Below the pieces are notes generated by a model. It was not told the DNA's origin, made no database searches, and saw only the letters and a list, made by a program, of their open reading frames with translations. 64,000 nt of DNA from Microcella sp. (GTDB lineage: Bacteria > Actinomycetota > Actinomycetes > Actinomycetales > Microbacteriaceae). The stretch covers positions 1,116,001 to 1,180,000 of the forward strand of contig NZ_JAHHDS010000003.1 in NCBI RefSeq assembly GCF_019739195.1, written 5' to 3'. Below are positions 16,912 to 28,300 of the stretch, piece after piece. Positions within the stretch are counted from its first letter, which is position 1, and the number at the start of each line of letters is the position of its first letter. The position numbers and the translations under genes were made by a program.

Positions 16912-18135
16912 TTATCGGGTGCGCGCGGGGGCTACGGGCCGAGGCGCTCGCGCACCGCCGGCCAGCAGGCCGAGGGCGACGCCGATGAGGGTCTCGGCGA
17001 GCATCCACCACCCGATGGCGACCGGGTCGGGGCCGACGACCGCGAGGCGCCCAGGCCCGGCTGACCCCGCCGCGACGAAGGCGAGAAAGGCGGCCGCGAG
17101 ACCCGCGACGACCGCGGCGATGACCGCCGTCGCGACGGCCCAGGCGGCGAACGACGCGTCGCCGAGGTGCGCTACGAGGCGCGGCCGCACAGCGATGCCG
17201 GCCACGAAGGCGGCAAGCACGGGCACGAGCAGGGTCGCGAAGCCGAGCGGCGACGGCTCCACGGGCAGAGCGCCCAGCACGGGCACGGCCGGCAGCGGAC
17301 CGAGCGATACCGCGATGGGGCTCACGCTCGAACCCGCGCCGATCGCGAAGCCTGGACCAATCAGCCACGACGCCGCCCAGATGACGAGGGTCGGCAGCAG
17401 GGCAAGCTGCGCCGCCGTCAGCGCGACACCGCCGAGCACTCCCGCCTGCACGCTCTCGTAGAGCGCGATCACCTGGCCATAGCCAAGCACGAGCGCGACG
17501 GTCGTGAGCAGCGCGGCTGCGGCCATGACGGTCGCGACGGTGCCGAGCCCCGCGCGCAGAGCGCCACCCGCGGCGGCCGTGAGCGGCTGCGGCCCGTCGG
17601 CGATCAGCTGGCGCAGACGTACGCGCGCCGGGTTGGTCGCGCCCATCGAGCCGATCGCGACGCCGAGCCCGTAGACGAGAGCCGGAAAGAGAATGGCTTG
17701 CCACCGCGACGGCAGGGCGGCGGGATGCGCGGCACTGAGCATCACGAGCGCCGAGAGCACCGTCACCCCGCCGATCGCGACGAGCTCGCCGAGAATGCGG
17801 TGCGGCTGCTCGCGCAAGCGGCGCCCGAGCGCGACTCCGGCGAGGGCGGTGACGAGCGCGAAGCCGCTGAGCGCGAGCGTCACGACGATGGGGTCGCCGA
17901 CGCCCACGACGTCGAGCGCGAGCGCCGTCTCGGGGTCGAGCTGCAGGGTGACGGTGACGCCGTGGCCGAGCATCCAGATGATGACGGCCGCGCGCCAGAA
18001 GTCGACCCAGTCGATCTGGAATCCGTACTGCGCCGCCCACATGACGGTGAGAATGCTCAGCGGAACCGCGATTCCGAGCCCCACGATCAGCAGCGCCTCG
18101 AGGGCACTGTAGAGGGCGGTCAGGCGGCGGGTCAT
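16912..18135 (-). CDS. perM: DUF6350 / PerM-type polytopic membrane protein
   Basis: A 407-residue, very hydrophobic protein with about ten membrane helices and a short basic tail. Family membership is judged from the sequence style and, above all, from its position immediately before purN-purH, where actinobacteria carry the perM/DUF6350 gene (Rv0955 in Mycobacterium tuberculosis, linked to cell division and persistence). The ATG at 18135 begins 'M-T-R-R-L-T-A-L', a proper positive-inside start; the open frame continues upstream over unrelated low-complexity sequence. Here sucD is not next to it, unlike the usual order. Confidence 0.82.
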   Translation of the reverse strand: MTRRLTALYSALEALLIVGLGIAVPLSILTVMWAAQYGFQIDWVDFWRAAVIIWMLGHGVTVTLQLDPETALALDVVGVGDPIVVTLALSGFALVTALAGVALGRRLREQPHRILGELVAIGGVTVLSALVMLSAAHPAALPSRWQAILFPALVYGLGVAIGSMGATNPARVRLRQLIADGPQPLTAAAGGALRAGLGTVATVMAAAALLTTVALVLGYGQVIALYESVQAGVLGGVALTAAQLALLPTLVIWAASWLIGPGFAIGAGSSVSPIAVSLGPLPAVPVLGALPVEPSPLGFATLLVPVLAAFVAGIAVRPRLVAHLGDASFAAWAVATAVIAAVVAGLAAAFLAFVAAGSAGPGRLAVVGPDPVAIGWWMLAETLIGVALGLLAGGARAPRPVAPARTR

Positions 18136-18163
18136 GGCGCTCGCGAGCCTACTGGCCGGATGC

Positions 18164-20602
18164 TCAGCCGAGGCTCGCCCGCGCCGCAGCATGCGCGGCC
18201 TCGGGGTCGGGGGCCGCGCACGCCGCTGCTGCCGCAGCCCGGCACTGCTCGAGCGTGACGTCGGCAAGCCGCGCGCCCACCGTGGGTATCGCGCGCGCGG
18301 CCATCGACAGGCTCGTCGCCCCGAGCCCCACGAGCACCGCGGCGAAGTCGGGGTCGGCCGCAGCCTCGCCGCACAGCCCCATCGGGGTGTCGGAGGCGGA
18401 AGTCGCCTCGCCGACGAGCCGGATCATGCGCAGCAGCGCGGGCTGCCACGGGTTCGCGAGGGGCGCGAGGGCCGCCGACATGCGGTCGGCAGCCATCGTG
18501 TACTGCGACAGATCGTTGGTGCCGACGCTCACGAAGTCGACGACGGTGCACAGCTCGGCGGCCGTCATGGCGGCAGCGGGAGTCTCGAGCATGATGCCGA
18601 CGCTCGCGATGCCCGCTCCACGGGCGCGGGCCGCGAACTCGCGCGTCTCGCCGAGCGTGGCGATCATCGGCGCCATGACCGCGACGTCAGCGCTCTCGAG
18701 CGCAGCCGCCTCGGCGATCGAGCGCAACTGACGCTCGAGCACCTCGGGGTCGCGAATAGCCGTGCGCACCCCGCGCAGACCGAGCACGGGGTTCGGCTCG
18801 ACGATGGGCGTCAGAAACGGTAGGGGCTTGTCGCTGCCTGCATCGAGCGTGCGCACGACCACGCGCTGCCCGGGGAACGCCGCGAACACCTCCCGATAGG
18901 CCTCGACCTGCTCGTCGACGCTCGGCTCATCGGCCCGGTCGAGGAAGCAGAACTCGGTGCGGAAGAGTCCGGCGCCCTCAGCACCGCGCTCGACCGCGCG
19001 CGCGATCTCGCGCGGGGCCCCGACGTTGGCGCTCAGCACGACACGGTGCCCGTCGGCCGTCTGCCCCGGGCCGATGAACGGCGCCGTCGTGATGACGCCC
19101 GTCGCCGTCGCCTGCGCGGCCGCGTCGGGCTGCACGATGACCTCGCCCGTGTCGCCGTCGACGAGCACGAGAGTTCCGTCGGCGATCGCGGTAGCTCCGG
19201 CGACCCCGACGACGGCCGGCAGGCCGAGCTCGCGCGCGATGATCGCGGTGTGCGAGGTGGGCCCGCCCTGCTCGGTCACGAGCGCGAGGCAGCGCGTCGG
19301 GTCGAGCGTCACGGTATCGGCGGGGGCGAGGTCGTCGGCGACGAGCACGTAGGGCGCGTCGCGCTCGGGCAGCCCGGGCGGCTCGGTGCCGGTCAGTTCG
19401 GCGATCACGCGGTCGCGCACATCGATGAGGTCGGTGACGCGGTCAGCCAGGTCTCCCCCCGCCGCGCGGTACTCGCTAGCGGCCCGGCCTACGGCCTCCC
19501 AGACGGCGCGCTCGGGCGTGAGACCGCGTTCGCGCACGGCCGAGGTGGCCGTGTCGATGAGCAGAGGGTCTTCGGCGAGCGCCGCCGTAGCGTTGAGCAC
19601 CTCACGCCGGTGCCCGTCGACCTTGAGCGCCCGGCGCCGGTAGGCAGAGGCGGTCGCGGTCATCGCGTCGACCACGATGTCGGCGGCCGCTCGACGCGCG
19701 GGCGGGGCCAAAATCGCCGTCGCGCTGGGCTCATCGATGCGGTGCACGAGTACGGCGACGGGCCCCACGATGCGACCGGCGCTGACGCCGAGCGCGCCAC
19801 TCTCGGCCGCGTGCTGCGGCTCGATGACGGTCGCCGCTGGGCCGTCGACGCCGACGATCGCCTCGCCGAATCCGCTCTCGATGAGAGTGCTGATCGCGTC
19901 GACGGCTTCGCGCGCATCGTCGCCGGCCGCGGTGATGCTCATGATCGTGCCCGGCCCCGCGACGAGCATCGAGATGCTCAGCATGCTGCGCGCCGGGGCT
20001 GCAGGCCGACCCGCGACCGTCAGCGTGATGTCTGCACTGAAACCCGCCGCGAGCGCCGCGATCTCAGCCGCGGGCCGAGCGTGCAGGCCGCCCTCGTTGC
20101 GCACCGTCACGACGTTCACCGACTCGGGCCGCTCGGGCACGGGCGATGCCTCTGAGGGTGCGATGGTGTCGTCGTCGCCGACCAGCAGCGCGCGTTTCGG
20201 GTCAAGGGCCGCGCTCGCCTCGCGCGCCACCGTGTCGACATCGTCGCCCGCGCTCGCGCGCACCACCGCGGCGAGCAGCCCCTCGATGAAGGGCGCGGGC
20301 ACGACGCGCGCGTCGATGCGCCCGTTGAGCAACTCAAGCGCCATGTCGGCGGCGAGCACGGCTGACCCCAGATCGGTGAGCACGACGACGCCGACGCCCT
20401 GCGAGGCCTCACTGATCGCCGCCGCGACTCGCGTCGCGTTTGTGCCGGTGGCACCGTCGGCTCGACCCGCAGCGATCGCGATGCGCGGCGCGGGGCCCCC
20501 GACGAACTCGAGGGCGAGCTGTCGGGCCGCTGCCGCGAGCGCGGGGCTGTGCGAGACGAGCACGAGGCCTACGCGAGGCGGCGACGCAGCGACGCCGGTC
20601 AT
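18164..20602 (-). CDS. dhaM: DhaM-HPr-enzyme I fusion phosphotransferase
   Basis: An 812-residue three-part phosphocarrier that takes phosphate from PEP and passes it to the ADP on DhaL. Domains in order: EIIA-Dha (about 8-130, phospho-His18 in 'V-S-H-S-P'), HPr (about 160-250, His174 in 'G-G-L-H-A-R-P') and enzyme I (about 265-810, phospho-His451 in 'G-G-P-T-S-H-T'). The PEP-binding barrel is complete: 'G-T-N-D-L-S-Q-Y' (694-701) and the Cys744 loop 'P-M-G-L-C-G-E'. In Escherichia coli DhaM the enzyme I part is truncated; here it is full length and needs no separate PtsI. ATG overlaps the dhaL stop by 4 bases. Confidence 0.94.
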   Translation of the reverse strand: MTGVAASPPRVGLVLVSHSPALAAAARQLALEFVGGPAPRIAIAAGRADGATGTNATRVAAAISEASQGVGVVVLTDLGSAVLAADMALELLNGRIDARVVPAPFIEGLLAAVVRASAGDDVDTVAREASAALDPKRALLVGDDDTIAPSEASPVPERPESVNVVTVRNEGGLHARPAAEIAALAAGFSADITLTVAGRPAAPARSMLSISMLVAGPGTIMSITAAGDDAREAVDAISTLIESGFGEAIVGVDGPAATVIEPQHAAESGALGVSAGRIVGPVAVLVHRIDEPSATAILAPPARRAAADIVVDAMTATASAYRRRALKVDGHRREVLNATAALAEDPLLIDTATSAVRERGLTPERAVWEAVGRAASEYRAAGGDLADRVTDLIDVRDRVIAELTGTEPPGLPERDAPYVLVADDLAPADTVTLDPTRCLALVTEQGGPTSHTAIIARELGLPAVVGVAGATAIADGTLVLVDGDTGEVIVQPDAAAQATATGVITTAPFIGPGQTADGHRVVLSANVGAPREIARAVERGAEGAGLFRTEFCFLDRADEPSVDEQVEAYREVFAAFPGQRVVVRTLDAGSDKPLPFLTPIVEPNPVLGLRGVRTAIRDPEVLERQLRSIAEAAALESADVAVMAPMIATLGETREFAARARGAGIASVGIMLETPAAAMTAAELCTVVDFVSVGTNDLSQYTMAADRMSAALAPLANPWQPALLRMIRLVGEATSASDTPMGLCGEAAADPDFAAVLVGLGATSLSMAARAIPTVGARLADVTLEQCRAAAAAACAAPDPEAAHAAARASLG

Positions 20603-21249
20603 GCCTCGACCGCCGCGGTCTCAGCCAGCGCGCCCGCGAGCGCCGCGAAGAGCAGGGCCGTCGAGGCGGCGCCGGGGTCGACGTGGCCGGCGCTGCGTTC
20701 ACCCAAGTAGCTGGCGCGGCCCTTGCGGGCGACGAGGCCCGTGGTGGCGTCGCGCGCGGCCTGCGCCGCGATTGCGGCCGTGGATGCTGCGTCGGCGAGC
20801 GAGGCGCCCGACTCGACGGCGGCATCCAGAGCATCGATCACAGGTGCGAGCACGTCGACCATGGTCTTGTCGCCGAGCTCGGCATGGCCGCGCGTGCGCA
20901 CGCCCTCGAGACCGGCATGCAGCGCGGCGATCACCTCGGGCCCCGTCGCCGTCGCACGATCGGCGAGCGCGGTCGCCATGCGCAGCAGGAAGGTGCCGTA
21001 GAGCACTCCGCTCGCGCCGCCGACCGTGCTGATGAGCGTCATGCCGGCGGCTCGCAGGGCGCCATCGATCTGCGACGCAGGCTCGTTCTCAAGCTGCTCG
21101 ACCACGGCGAGCATGCCTCGACGCATATTGCTGCCGTGGTCGGCGTCGCCGATCGCGGCATCGAGGTCGGTCAGCAGCTGCGCGTTGTCGTCGACCGACT
21201 GCGCGAAGCGGCGCAGCCAGTCGTTCGTGGCGCACACGGTGAGGGTCAT
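20599..21249 (-). CDS. dhaL: Dihydroxyacetone kinase ADP-binding subunit
   Basis: A 216-residue helical-barrel protein that holds ADP/ATP and phosphorylates dihydroxyacetone bound to DhaK. The Mg-nucleotide motif 'D-A-A-I-G-D-A-D-H-G' is near residue 31, and the 'G-A-S-G-V-L-Y-G' nucleotide loop near 80. The ATG at 21249 overlaps the dhaK stop as ATGA; an earlier in-frame Met would lie deep in dhaK. The C-terminal overlap with dhaM (4 bases) shows a tightly coupled dhaK-L-M operon. Confidence 0.95.
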   Translation of the reverse strand: MTLTVCATNDWLRRFAQSVDDNAQLLTDLDAAIGDADHGSNMRRGMLAVVEQLENEPASQIDGALRAAGMTLISTVGGASGVLYGTFLLRMATALADRATATGPEVIAALHAGLEGVRTRGHAELGDKTMVDVLAPVIDALDAAVESGASLADAASTAAIAAQAARDATTGLVARKGRASYLGERSAGHVDPGAASTALLFAALAGALAETAAVEA

Positions 21250-22241
21250 GATCGACCCCACCGCAGCGCCGGAGTGTCGACAGGCGAATCCCAATACGAC
21301 AGCAGCTCGGCGTCGACCGGCAGCACGGTGAGCAGGCAGCCGGCCATGTCGAGCGACGTGATGTAGTCGCCGACGAGCACCCGCACGGGGCGCACGCCGT
21401 GCTGCTCGAGCAGCGGCGCAACGGCGGCGAGCATGCCGTAGAGCTCGATGAGCGGCGTCGCTCCCAGGCCGCTGAGCATGACGATCGCGTCGCCGGTGCC
21501 GAGTCCGTCGTCGACGAGCGGCTGAACGAGTCGAGCCGCGAGCTCAGGCGCCGGAGCCATCGGCTGTCGCTCGCGCCCCGACTCGCCGTGAATGCCCACG
21601 CCCCACTCGATCTCGTCGTCGCCAAGCGTGAAGGTCGGGCGCCCCGCGGCCGGAACCGTGGCGCCGCTCAGCGCGATGCCCATCGACCGGCCAGCACTGG
21701 CGACACGCTCGGCGAGAGCGTGCACCTCGTCGAGGTCGAACCCCTGCTCGGCGGCCGCACCCACGATGCGCTCGAGCAGCACGGTCGCACCCGTGCCTCG
21801 GCGACCCGCGGTGTAGAGCGAGTCGGTCACGGCGACATCATCGGCCACGACGACGGTGCGCACCTCGATGCGGGCCTCGGCCGCAAGCTCGGCCGCCATC
21901 TCGAAATTGAGCACGTCGCCGGTGTAATTCTTGACGATGTGCAGCACGCCCGCGCCGCGGTCGACCGCGCGGGTGGCGGCGAGCACCTGGTCGGGAGTGG
22001 GAGAGGTGAACACGGCGCCGGCGCAGGCCGCGTCGAGCATCCCGAACCCCACGAAACCGGCGTGCAGGGGTTCGTGACCCGACCCGCCGCCGCTCACGAT
22101 CGCGACCGTGCCGTGCTCTTTCGGTTGGGCGCGGTAGACGATGCGCCGCTCGAGATCGACGCTCAGCTCGGGATGCGCTGCCGCCATGCCGCGCAAGGCG
22201 TCGACGACCACGCTCTCGGGGTTGGAGATGAGCTTCTTCAT
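21246..22241 (-). CDS. dhaK: Dihydroxyacetone kinase substrate-binding subunit
   Basis: A 331-residue DhaK, which binds dihydroxyacetone covalently as a hemiaminal on a His. The opening 'M-K-K-L-I-S-N-P' is diagnostic; 'S-G-G-G-S-G-H-E-P' (50-58) lines the substrate pocket and His218 in 'G-V-G-I-H-G-E' is the covalent residue. First gene of dhaKLM. No dhaR, glycerol dehydrogenase or glycerol uptake gene is adjacent, so the dihydroxyacetone source is not visible. The 62-base gap to the giant gene holds a strong hairpin. Confidence 0.96.
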   Translation of the reverse strand: MKKLISNPESVVVDALRGMAAAHPELSVDLERRIVYRAQPKEHGTVAIVSGGGSGHEPLHAGFVGFGMLDAACAGAVFTSPTPDQVLAATRAVDRGAGVLHIVKNYTGDVLNFEMAAELAAEARIEVRTVVVADDVAVTDSLYTAGRRGTGATVLLERIVGAAAEQGFDLDEVHALAERVASAGRSMGIALSGATVPAAGRPTFTLGDDEIEWGVGIHGESGRERQPMAPAPELAARLVQPLVDDGLGTGDAIVMLSGLGATPLIELYGMLAAVAPLLEQHGVRPVRVLVGDYITSLDMAGCLLTVLPVDAELLSYWDSPVDTPALRWGRS

Positions 22242-22268
22242 CGCAGCGCCAGTCTAGGGCGGGGCGAT

Positions 22269-22302
22269 GCGCCGTCGGCGGGGGGTGACCCGCCGACGGC
22301 GC
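22269..22302. terminator. Hairpin between the giant surface gene and dhaK
   Basis: GCGCCGTCGGCGGG (22269-22282) pairs with CCCGCCGACGGCGC (22289-22302), a perfect 14-bp stem with a 6-base loop, one base after the stop of the giant gene. No T-tract, but stability and position fit a terminator that insulates dhaKLM. Confidence 0.7.
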
Positions 22303-22303
22303 C

Positions 22304-25300
22304 TCACCGCTGCGCGAGGCGGCGTCGGCCGCCAGCCGCGATGGCCAGGGCCCCGCCGAGCAGCAGCGCGATCGCGAGACCGATCACGCCCGCAGGCTCC
22401 GCGCCCGTCGCCGCCAGCCTCGAACCCAGGACGATCGAGAGAGTCGCGTCGGCACCGCCCCCGGTTTCGACCTCAGCCCGCTGCGGCTGCCACCCGGTCG
22501 CCGACGCGGTGACGCACCAGAGCCCGGCCGGAACTCCCGTGAACCGCACCTGACCCTCGATGTCGGTGTCGGCCACCAGCACGAGGTCGTCGGCCGTGTC
22601 GCAGAGACCGTCGACGCCCGACCAGCGCGCCTCGACCGTGGCGCCCGGCACGGGCTCGCCGTCGGCCATCGTCACCGTGATGGTCAGCGACTCGTCGCCC
22701 GCGAGGCCGATCGCGAGATCGGTCGTCGTGTCATCGACGGTGATGAGCTCAGAGACACCACCGATTCCCGGGCCGGCCGTCATCGTGGTGCCTGCCGGCA
22801 GCTGCACGACGAGCTGGTAGGTGCCGAAGGGCACCTCACCGAACGAGTACTCGCCGTTCGCGTCGCTCGTCACCATGGCGGCGACGGCATCGGCTGACTC
22901 GAAGCTCACCGAGTCGCTCGAGGGGCCGATCTCCACAGGCACCAGGCTGAGTCCGACACCGGGAAGGCCCGGCTCATCGGCGTCGAGCACACCGTCTCCA
23001 TTGAGGTCGAGCCATAGCGTGCCGTCGAGCGTCGCTGCGGGGCCGGGCACGTAGGTGAAGCCGTCGAAGAAGGTCGTGCCGCCGTCATAGGTCATGATGT
23101 CGACGTCGCGCGGGCCTTCCGGGGCCGGCGCGGTTACAGCGATGAGCGACTCACCGTCGTCAGCGACACGCACGTCGGCTACGGGAACACCATCGAGCAG
23201 CACCTCGGCGGGCTCGCCGTCGCTGCCGACCAGGTGGGCTCCCGTGACCGTGATCTCGGTGCCGCCATCGACCGGGCCGAAGCCGGGCGACATGCTGAGC
23301 ACGACCGGACCGGGAATCGGCTCGACGTAGGTGTACGCCTGCGTGAGCACGGTCTCGCCCGCGCCCGTCACCACCGTCACATCGACCGTCGCCGCGTCGT
23401 GCGCCGGGGTCAGGCCGCTGATGCGGTCGTGACCCTCGAGCACGACCTCTGTCGCAGGAACGCCGTCGAAGAGAACCTCCGGCGCCTCGGCGCCGAACCC
23501 GCTGCCCGTGATCGTGAACGGAAGACCGCCCGACGTCAGCCCCTCAGCGGGGTCGATACGCAACGCTGTGGGTCCCGCGATGATGTGAGTGCCGACAGAG
23601 ACGTCGAGCACGTAATTGCTCGATGCTCCGGGTGCGGTCGTCACCGACTGGATCGAGCGGATGCTCATGCCCGGTTCGGTCGAAACGACGGTGCTGCCGT
23701 CGAAGGTCTCGACCTGCCCGACGATCGCATCGTCGAACTGCAGGCCGCTCACGCTCGGCACCGCGGGAGCGATCGGCTCGCCGTAGGCCGAGATCGAGAA
23801 GCCCAGCGCGAGCGTCAGCGTGCGCTGGGCGATCGTGAAGGTGCCATCGACCACGGTGAGCTCGTAGTTCGCACCCAGGTCAAGCGTGCCGCGCGTCACC
23901 ACGTAGGTGCCGGCGTCTTCACCCGGTGCGCGCTGTGGAGCGCCCTCGAGCAGGTCTTCGCCCACGAGTGAACCATCGGTGATGACGGCACCGAGCGAGT
24001 CGGGGTCGGCATCGCCGTAGGTCTTGCCCGTGCCGCCGACCGTGACCGTGACGGGTCGAGCTTCGATCGTGAGCTCAGAGCCCGTCGCAACCGTCACCGT
24101 GTAGTTCGGGTTGAGAGCGTTCGCGACGGTGCCTCCCGTGATCGCGTAGCCGCCCACGTTCTCGCCCTCAGCCCGCGACAGCGTTCCGAGCACGGGCTCG
24201 CCCTCGACACCGTTGGAGACCGAGAACGTCAACGACGGATCGCTCTCGCCGTAGGTCTTCGAGACGTCATCGGGTGTGACCGTCACCGGTCGCTTCGAGA
24301 TCGTAAGAGTGCCGGGCACCGCGGTGACGACGTAGTTCGCGACCGGGCTCGGCTGGGCCGTCACCTCGTACTCGCCGACGTCGTCGCTCGTGTCATCGCG
24401 ACCGAGCTCGCCCGCGACGATCGCCGCATCGGACTCGTCGAGCAGGCTGCCGACGGTGATCTCGAACTCGAACTCTGGGTCGTCCTCGCCGAAGACCTTC
24501 TCGGCGTCGAGCACTGTCACTGTGACGGCGCGCGGAGTGATCGTGAACGTACCGCCATCAGTCGACAGCGCGTAGTTCGAGCCTGCGCTGAGCGAGCCGA
24601 GCCCGATCGCGTACTCGCCACGGTTCTCGCCGGCCGCGCGGTCAGGTGCTCCCATGATCTCGTCGCCGCCCACGAGCGTGCCCTCGCCGATGCTCCACGC
24701 GAAGCTCTCGGGCTCATCGTCGCCGAACTCTTTTTCGGCATCCTCGATGTCGATCGAGATCGGGCGAGAGGTGATCGTGAAGGTGCCCGAAACGACGGTG
24801 AGATCGTAGTTTGCCGACACGGCGACCGTGCCACGGGCGATCACGTAGTCGTCGACATCGGCACCGACTTCACGCACCGGCGAACCCGTGATCGCATCAG
24901 TACCCACGAGCGAGCCGCTGGTGATCTGCGTCGTGAAGCTCGGGTCTGGTTCGCCGTAGACCTTGTCGCCATCATCAATCGTCAGCTCGAGAGGCCGCTG
25001 CTCAATGGTCAGTTCAGCCTCAGAGCTCCAGGTGATGACGTAGTTGGGGTTCGACGCGGTCTCGACCGTGCCCTGCGTGATGAGGTAGCCACCGACACCC
25101 TCGCCCGCAGCGCGACTCGGGGTTCCCGCCAACTCATCACTGCCGACGAGCCCGGCCGACTGAGCCTGCAGTGCAGGATCATCGTCGCCGTAGATCTTCG
25201 AGTCAGCCACGGCCGATACCGTGATGGGCTTCGGGTCGATCGTGAAGGTCGCGGTATCGCCCGTGACGGTCACGTTGCCCGCGTCGCTGCCCGACAGCTG

Positions 25301-28300
25301 CAGTGCGTAGTCGCCGGCATCGTCGCCGCTCTCGCGCCCGATCAGGGCTGCAATTGCCTCAAGGTCGCCCGCAGAAAGCGCGACTCCCTCGGGCGCCGTG
25401 AAGTCGAAACTCGAAGGATCGCCCTCGCCGTAGACCTTGCTGTCATCGGCAATGTCGATGACGACGGGCAACTGCACAATCGTGAGCGCGCCGAACTGCC
25501 AGGTCACGGCGTAGTTGAGACCAGCATCCAAGGTGCCTTGCGTGTAGTCGTACTCGCCGACCAACTCACCTTCCTCGCGGGTAGCAGCACCGCTCAGCGC
25601 GTCGCCCTCGAGCAGCGCGCTGTCGTCGATGTCAATGCTGGGGTCGGAGGCGAGGTACTGCTTCTCTGCGTCAGCAATCGAAATCGTGATCGCGAGCTGG
25701 CTCACCGTGAGGGTGCCCGAACGGTACTCGATCGCGTAGTCAGCAGCGTCGCCATTGGCGATCACCGCGTCGCTCGTGCTGACGTCGTAGGTGCCCACCG
25801 GCCGAGGGCTTGCCGCCGACTCGACGGTCGCGACGATGCTCGTGAGGTCATCGTCGCCGACGAGCGGCCCGCCTTCGATGATGGTCGGCGTGAATGCGCC
25901 ATCGGCCTGGCCGTAGTCGATCTCGCGGTCGAGCACCCCCACGACGATCGCGCGAGGCGTGATCGTCAGCGTGCCGTTCGTGACCGTGCCGATCGCGTAG
26001 TTGTCGCCCGCGTCGAGAGTGCCGACGCGAATCGTCCACGTTCCGCGGCCTTCACCTTCATCGCGCGAGGGAGCACCCGAGAGCGTGTCGCCGTCGAGGA
26101 GTCCCGTGACCTCGTACGTGAAGGTCGGGTCGTCGGTGCCGAACTCCTTCTCGGCGTTGTCGATCGCGATCGAGATGGTCGCGGGCGTGATGGTGAAGGT
26201 GCCGGGAATGACGGTGGTGTCGTAGTTCGGTTCGGCGCCGTCGACGCCCGTGATTGCGTAGCCGCCGTCGATGACGTCGTCACCCCGAGCGCGCTGCAGC
26301 AGCCCCTCCAGGGTGTCTCCCTCGACGATCGTGCCGTCGGTGAGGCTCCAGGTCAGCGCCGGGTCGGCCTCTCCGTAGACCTTTTCGCGGTCGGTGGCCG
26401 TGATCGTGATCGCGCGTTGGTTGATGGTCAGCGTGCCCGTGGTCCACGTGACGTCGTAGTTCTCACCAGCGCTGAGGGTGCCCGAGCCGATGGTGTAATC
26501 ACCCACCGCTTCGCCCTCGTCGCGCTGAGCAGCACCCGTCAGCGAGTCACCATCGAGCAACGCACTGTCGTCGACCGTGAACGCGGGGTCGGCGTCACCA
26601 TAGATCTTGACTGCGTCGTTGATCGCGATCGTGATCTCGCGCGGCGTCACCGTGAGCGTGCCCGATTCGTACTCGATGACGTAGTCGGCGGCAATTTCCT
26701 CGCTCGTACCGGTGCCCGAGAACTCGAGCGACGACGGCGTCGCCGTATAGGTGCCGTGCGCGAGACGCCCACCGCCCTCGCCTTCGAAGTCGATGAGAGC
26801 GTCGACGATGTCGTCACCGTCGCGCAGGCTGCCCGAGACGACCTCGAGTTGCCACGTGGGCAGACTGTCGCCGTAGGCGATCGACTCGTCACCGACCGCG
26901 ACCGTGATCGACCGCGTGGTGATCGTGAAGGTGCCCGGGTTGACGGTCATGGTGTAGTTCGTACCGGCGTCGAGCGTGCCTGCGGTGATCGGGTGCGTGC
27001 CGCGGACCTCTGTACCCGTGCGCTCAGGAGCACCCGAAAGCGAGTCGCCAGAGACAAGGTCGTCGACCGAGTAGGTGAACTCAAACGGGTCGTTGTCGCC
27101 GACCTGCTTCTCTGCATTGTCGATCGTGACGACGATGGGCCTCGCGGTGATGCGCAACACCGGAGTCGGTGCCTCATTGCTGAGTTCGACCTCGTAGTTG
27201 AGTGCAGCATCCGCTTCGATCGAGATCGCGTACTCGCCGACGTTCTCACCCTCGACGCGCACGAGCGCCGCCTCGATGGCCGCCACGTCAGATTCAGAGA
27301 TACCCGTCACGGCGCTCGAGTCAACGGTGAACTGCGGGTCGCTGTCTCCGTAGACCTTGCTGGCATCATTCACGATGATGACGAGCGGCCCAGGTTCGAT
27401 GGTGAGAGTGCCGTCGACAGCGGTGATGGAGTAGTTGGCGGTCTCAGCGCCCACCTCGATATCGACGAGCTCGATCGCGTACGTGCCGGCAGCTTCGGGC
27501 GCGGTGGTGCTCGGCCCGTACTCAGTGCCCTCGATACCGCGGAACTGCACCGAAAAGTCAGAAACGACGTCGGGGGCCTGCAGGCCAGTAGAAACGATCG
27601 TGACAGCAGCGACAGGTTCGCCGAAGCCGATGGTCTGGTCTTCTACCGTCACGGTGAGCTCGCGCTGCTGCACCTCGAGGGTGCCCGCCTGGTAGGTGAC
27701 GGCGTAATTCGCGACGGCGCCTCCGGTGAGCGCAAGCTCTGAGGGCGTCACCGTGTAGCTGCCGACTGCCGCGCGGCCCGAGATCTCGGGAGACAGCGCG
27801 GTCGCAGCACCGTTGAGCGTGTGCCCCTCGAGCAGGGCGCCCGAGACGACCTCGATGGTGAACGCGGGCACGTCGTCGCCGTAGGTGATCACGTCGTCGA
27901 CCACGGCGACGGTGATGGCGCGCTGCGTGATCTCGAACTCACCGTCGGTGAACGTGATCGTGTAGTTCGGGTTGCGCTCGTTGTCGACCGTGCCCTGCTG
28001 CACCGGGTAGGCGCCCACCGATTCGCCCGTGGCACGAGTGAGAGTGCCCGTCAGCTCGTCGTCGCCCACGAGGTCGTTCGAGACCGCGACGAACGTCGGG
28101 TCGGCGTCGCCGTACACCTTCGTGGCAGCCTCGGCAGTGACCGAGATGGCCTTGGGCGTGATGGTCAGAGCACCGTCGTCGATGATCTCGATGACGAAGT
28201 TCGACTCGGCATCAGCATCCACCAGGTAGTCGTACGAACCGACATAGTCGCCTGCCGCGCGCGAGACCGAGGCCTCGACAGCATCGCGATCGTCGCCAGA

